Shown here piece by piece: positions 62,984 through 64,000 of a stretch of 64,000 nucleotides of DNA. Source of the DNA: Clostridium sp. (GTDB taxonomy: Bacteria; Bacillota; Clostridia; Clostridiales; Clostridiaceae); the NCBI RefSeq assembly GCF_029267215.1, contig NZ_JARIDH010000042.1, positions 124,001 through 188,000 on the forward strand, written 5' to 3'. Positions within the stretch are counted from its first letter, which is position 1. Every line of letters begins with the position of its first letter. A program made the translations under genes and the position numbers. The notes under the pieces were generated by a model that saw only the letters and a program-made list of their open reading frames with translations, was not told where the DNA came from and ran no database searches.

Positions 62984-64000
62984 TCAATCTCCATCTTTTA
63001 AATAAAGATATACAAGTTTTATTGTATTTTCTAAAGCATTATAGTGTGTTCTCTCCATGCCATGAGAAGCTGCAACCCCAGGTCCAATAAGAGCTCCACG
63101 TATGTTATTTCCACCTCTCAATGCAGCCCCAACATCTGAGCCATATCTTGGATAAATATCAACAGCATAACTTAAATTATTTTCCTTAGCAAGATTTATA
63201 AGTTTTGAGGTCATGTTATAATCATAAGGTCCACCTGAATCCTTAGCACAGATTGAAACATCTAACTCAGTACAAGTTAAATCATCTCCAATACATCCCA
63301 TATCAACGGCAATCATTTCTGTTATATCCTCTGGAATATAGGCTGCACCATGTCCAACCTCCTCATAAACTGATATAAATATTTTAGTTTTATATTTAGG
63401 TTTTTCTCCTAATCTGTTAAACATTTCTAATAATCCAATTAAGGCTGCCACACTTCCCTTATCATCAATAAATCTTGATTTTAAGAATCCACTTTCAGTA
63501 ACTGTTGTCTTAGGGTCTATGAATATAAAATCTCCAACACCTATGCCTAAATTTAATACATCCTCTTTAGATTTAACAACTTCATCAATTCTAATCTCCA
63601 TATTTTTAGTATCTCTTATCTTACTTGATGCATCATCATAAACATGAATTGATGCACTAGTACTTAAAAAAGTACCTGTGTATTCTCTTCCATCTCTTGT
63701 TCTAATTTTACAGTATTCAGAATCTAAGGTTGGAACTATAGGTCCTCCTATAAGTTCAAACTTTAAAGTCCCATTTCCTGTTATTGATCTTACCATAGCC
63801 CCTAAGGTGTCAACATGGGCAGATAATCCAATAACCTTGTCTTCACACTCTCCAGGAATTTCTATTATTCCACACCCTTTATTGGTACGAGTTAAATTGT
63901 ATCCAAGATTCTTTACTCTTCTCTCTATATCCTCCATAATTTCAAAGCAAAATCCACTTGGACTATTAAAACTTAATATTTCCTTTGCAGTATTTAGCAC
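62984..64000 (-). CDS. M42 family aminopeptidase, 5' end cut by window
   Basis: Cobalt/zinc-dependent glutamyl aminopeptidase-type M42 enzyme, 338 codons visible. Metal-site contexts: GLSAHVDTLGAMV, LKSRFIDDKGSVAALIGLLE, SVYEEVGHGAAYIPEDITE, AVDMGCIGDD and ASHGMERTHYNALENTIK. It typically forms a dodecamer that trims peptides in the cytosol. The frame is open to base 64000; family members usually start a few residues before the LNTAKEILSFNSPSGF seen here, so the true start is probably outside the window. Confidence 0.93.
   Translation of the reverse strand: MLNTAKEILSFNSPSGFCFEIMEDIERRVKNLGYNLTRTNKGCGIIEIPGECEDKVIGLSAHVDTLGAMVRSITGNGTLKFELIGGPIVPTLDSEYCKIRTRDGREYTGTFLSTSASIHVYDDASSKIRDTKNMEIRIDEVVKSKEDVLNLGIGVGDFIFIDPKTTVTESGFLKSRFIDDKGSVAALIGLLEMFNRLGEKPKYKTKIFISVYEEVGHGAAYIPEDITEMIAVDMGCIGDDLTCTELDVSICAKDSGGPYDYNMTSKLINLAKENNLSYAVDIYPRYGSDVGAALRGGNNIRGALIGPGVAASHGMERTHYNALENTIKLVYLYLKDGD

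Overview
The window is a very AT-rich, low-GC Firmicute chromosome segment. AGGAGG-type ribosome sites, clostridial gene families and a small cytosolic NanH-type sialidase point to Clostridium perfringens or a close relative. From memory, the sialidase resembles C. perfringens NanH with many substitutions; I could not check this by a search. Most genes lie on the minus strand in short operons that end in clear hairpin terminators. No rRNA, tRNA, CRISPR array or intact prophage was seen.

Layout. 1-8.1 kb: partial alanine racemase, a stomatin/NfeD membrane pair, NAD synthetase, a TPR membrane protein, a PHP histidinol phosphatase and a DUF1292 protein. 8.4-19 kb: a triple-rhodanese lipoprotein with a membrane partner, cyclopropane fatty acid synthase, a METTL25/TRM13-like methyltransferase, two coiled-coil membrane proteins, the sialidase, a sensor-like EAL protein and a butanol-type alcohol dehydrogenase. 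19-30.7 kb: a cobalamin region with a CbiK chelatase, hydroxylamine reductase under a GTAAC palindrome, cbiP, a DUF71 (B12 salvage type) gene, a BtuFCD-like transporter behind a divergent cobalamin-riboswitch-like leader, then cobC, a frameshifted cobU-like gene, cobS and cobU. 30.9-36.2 kb: an ArsR-NifX fusion regulator with two perfect operators around its promoter, a DUF2441 protein, a serine hydrolase and a five-repeat SH3 protein with no signal peptide.

36.4-40.2 kb holds a five-gene operon: HAD phosphatase, two SMR-type flippase subunits, a GT-C glycosyltransferase and a DPPR-synthase-type UbiA prenyltransferase. Together these look like a complete polyprenyl-phosphate-ribose donor pathway for decorating a surface glycan. 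This is my leading candidate for an undescribed system. 40.4-51.9 kb is mostly housekeeping (Nudix, HNH protein, GreA-like, TSCPD, RidA, orphan holin, MgsA, M18 aminopeptidase, CorA-like, HprK, DUF896, aspartate decarboxylase). At 52-53.5 kb is a rubrerythrin-derived protein whose diiron ligands look lost and which carries a tail of about 313 residues very rich in Met and Cys. Then come DUF488, GltX with a T-box leader, a nitroreductase, a pseudo-peptidase and its secreted neighbour.

59.9-63 kb is a decay zone: a ribbon-helix-helix-like gene remnant, an orphan gene of possible DUF2971-like type, a headless ORF, an IS200-type transposase remnant and a wrecked Cof-type HAD gene. The window ends inside an M42 aminopeptidase. 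A family of imperfect palindromic intergenic repeats (best copy 48468-48568) recurs at least five times, and a separate 32-bp element recurs upstream of three genes.
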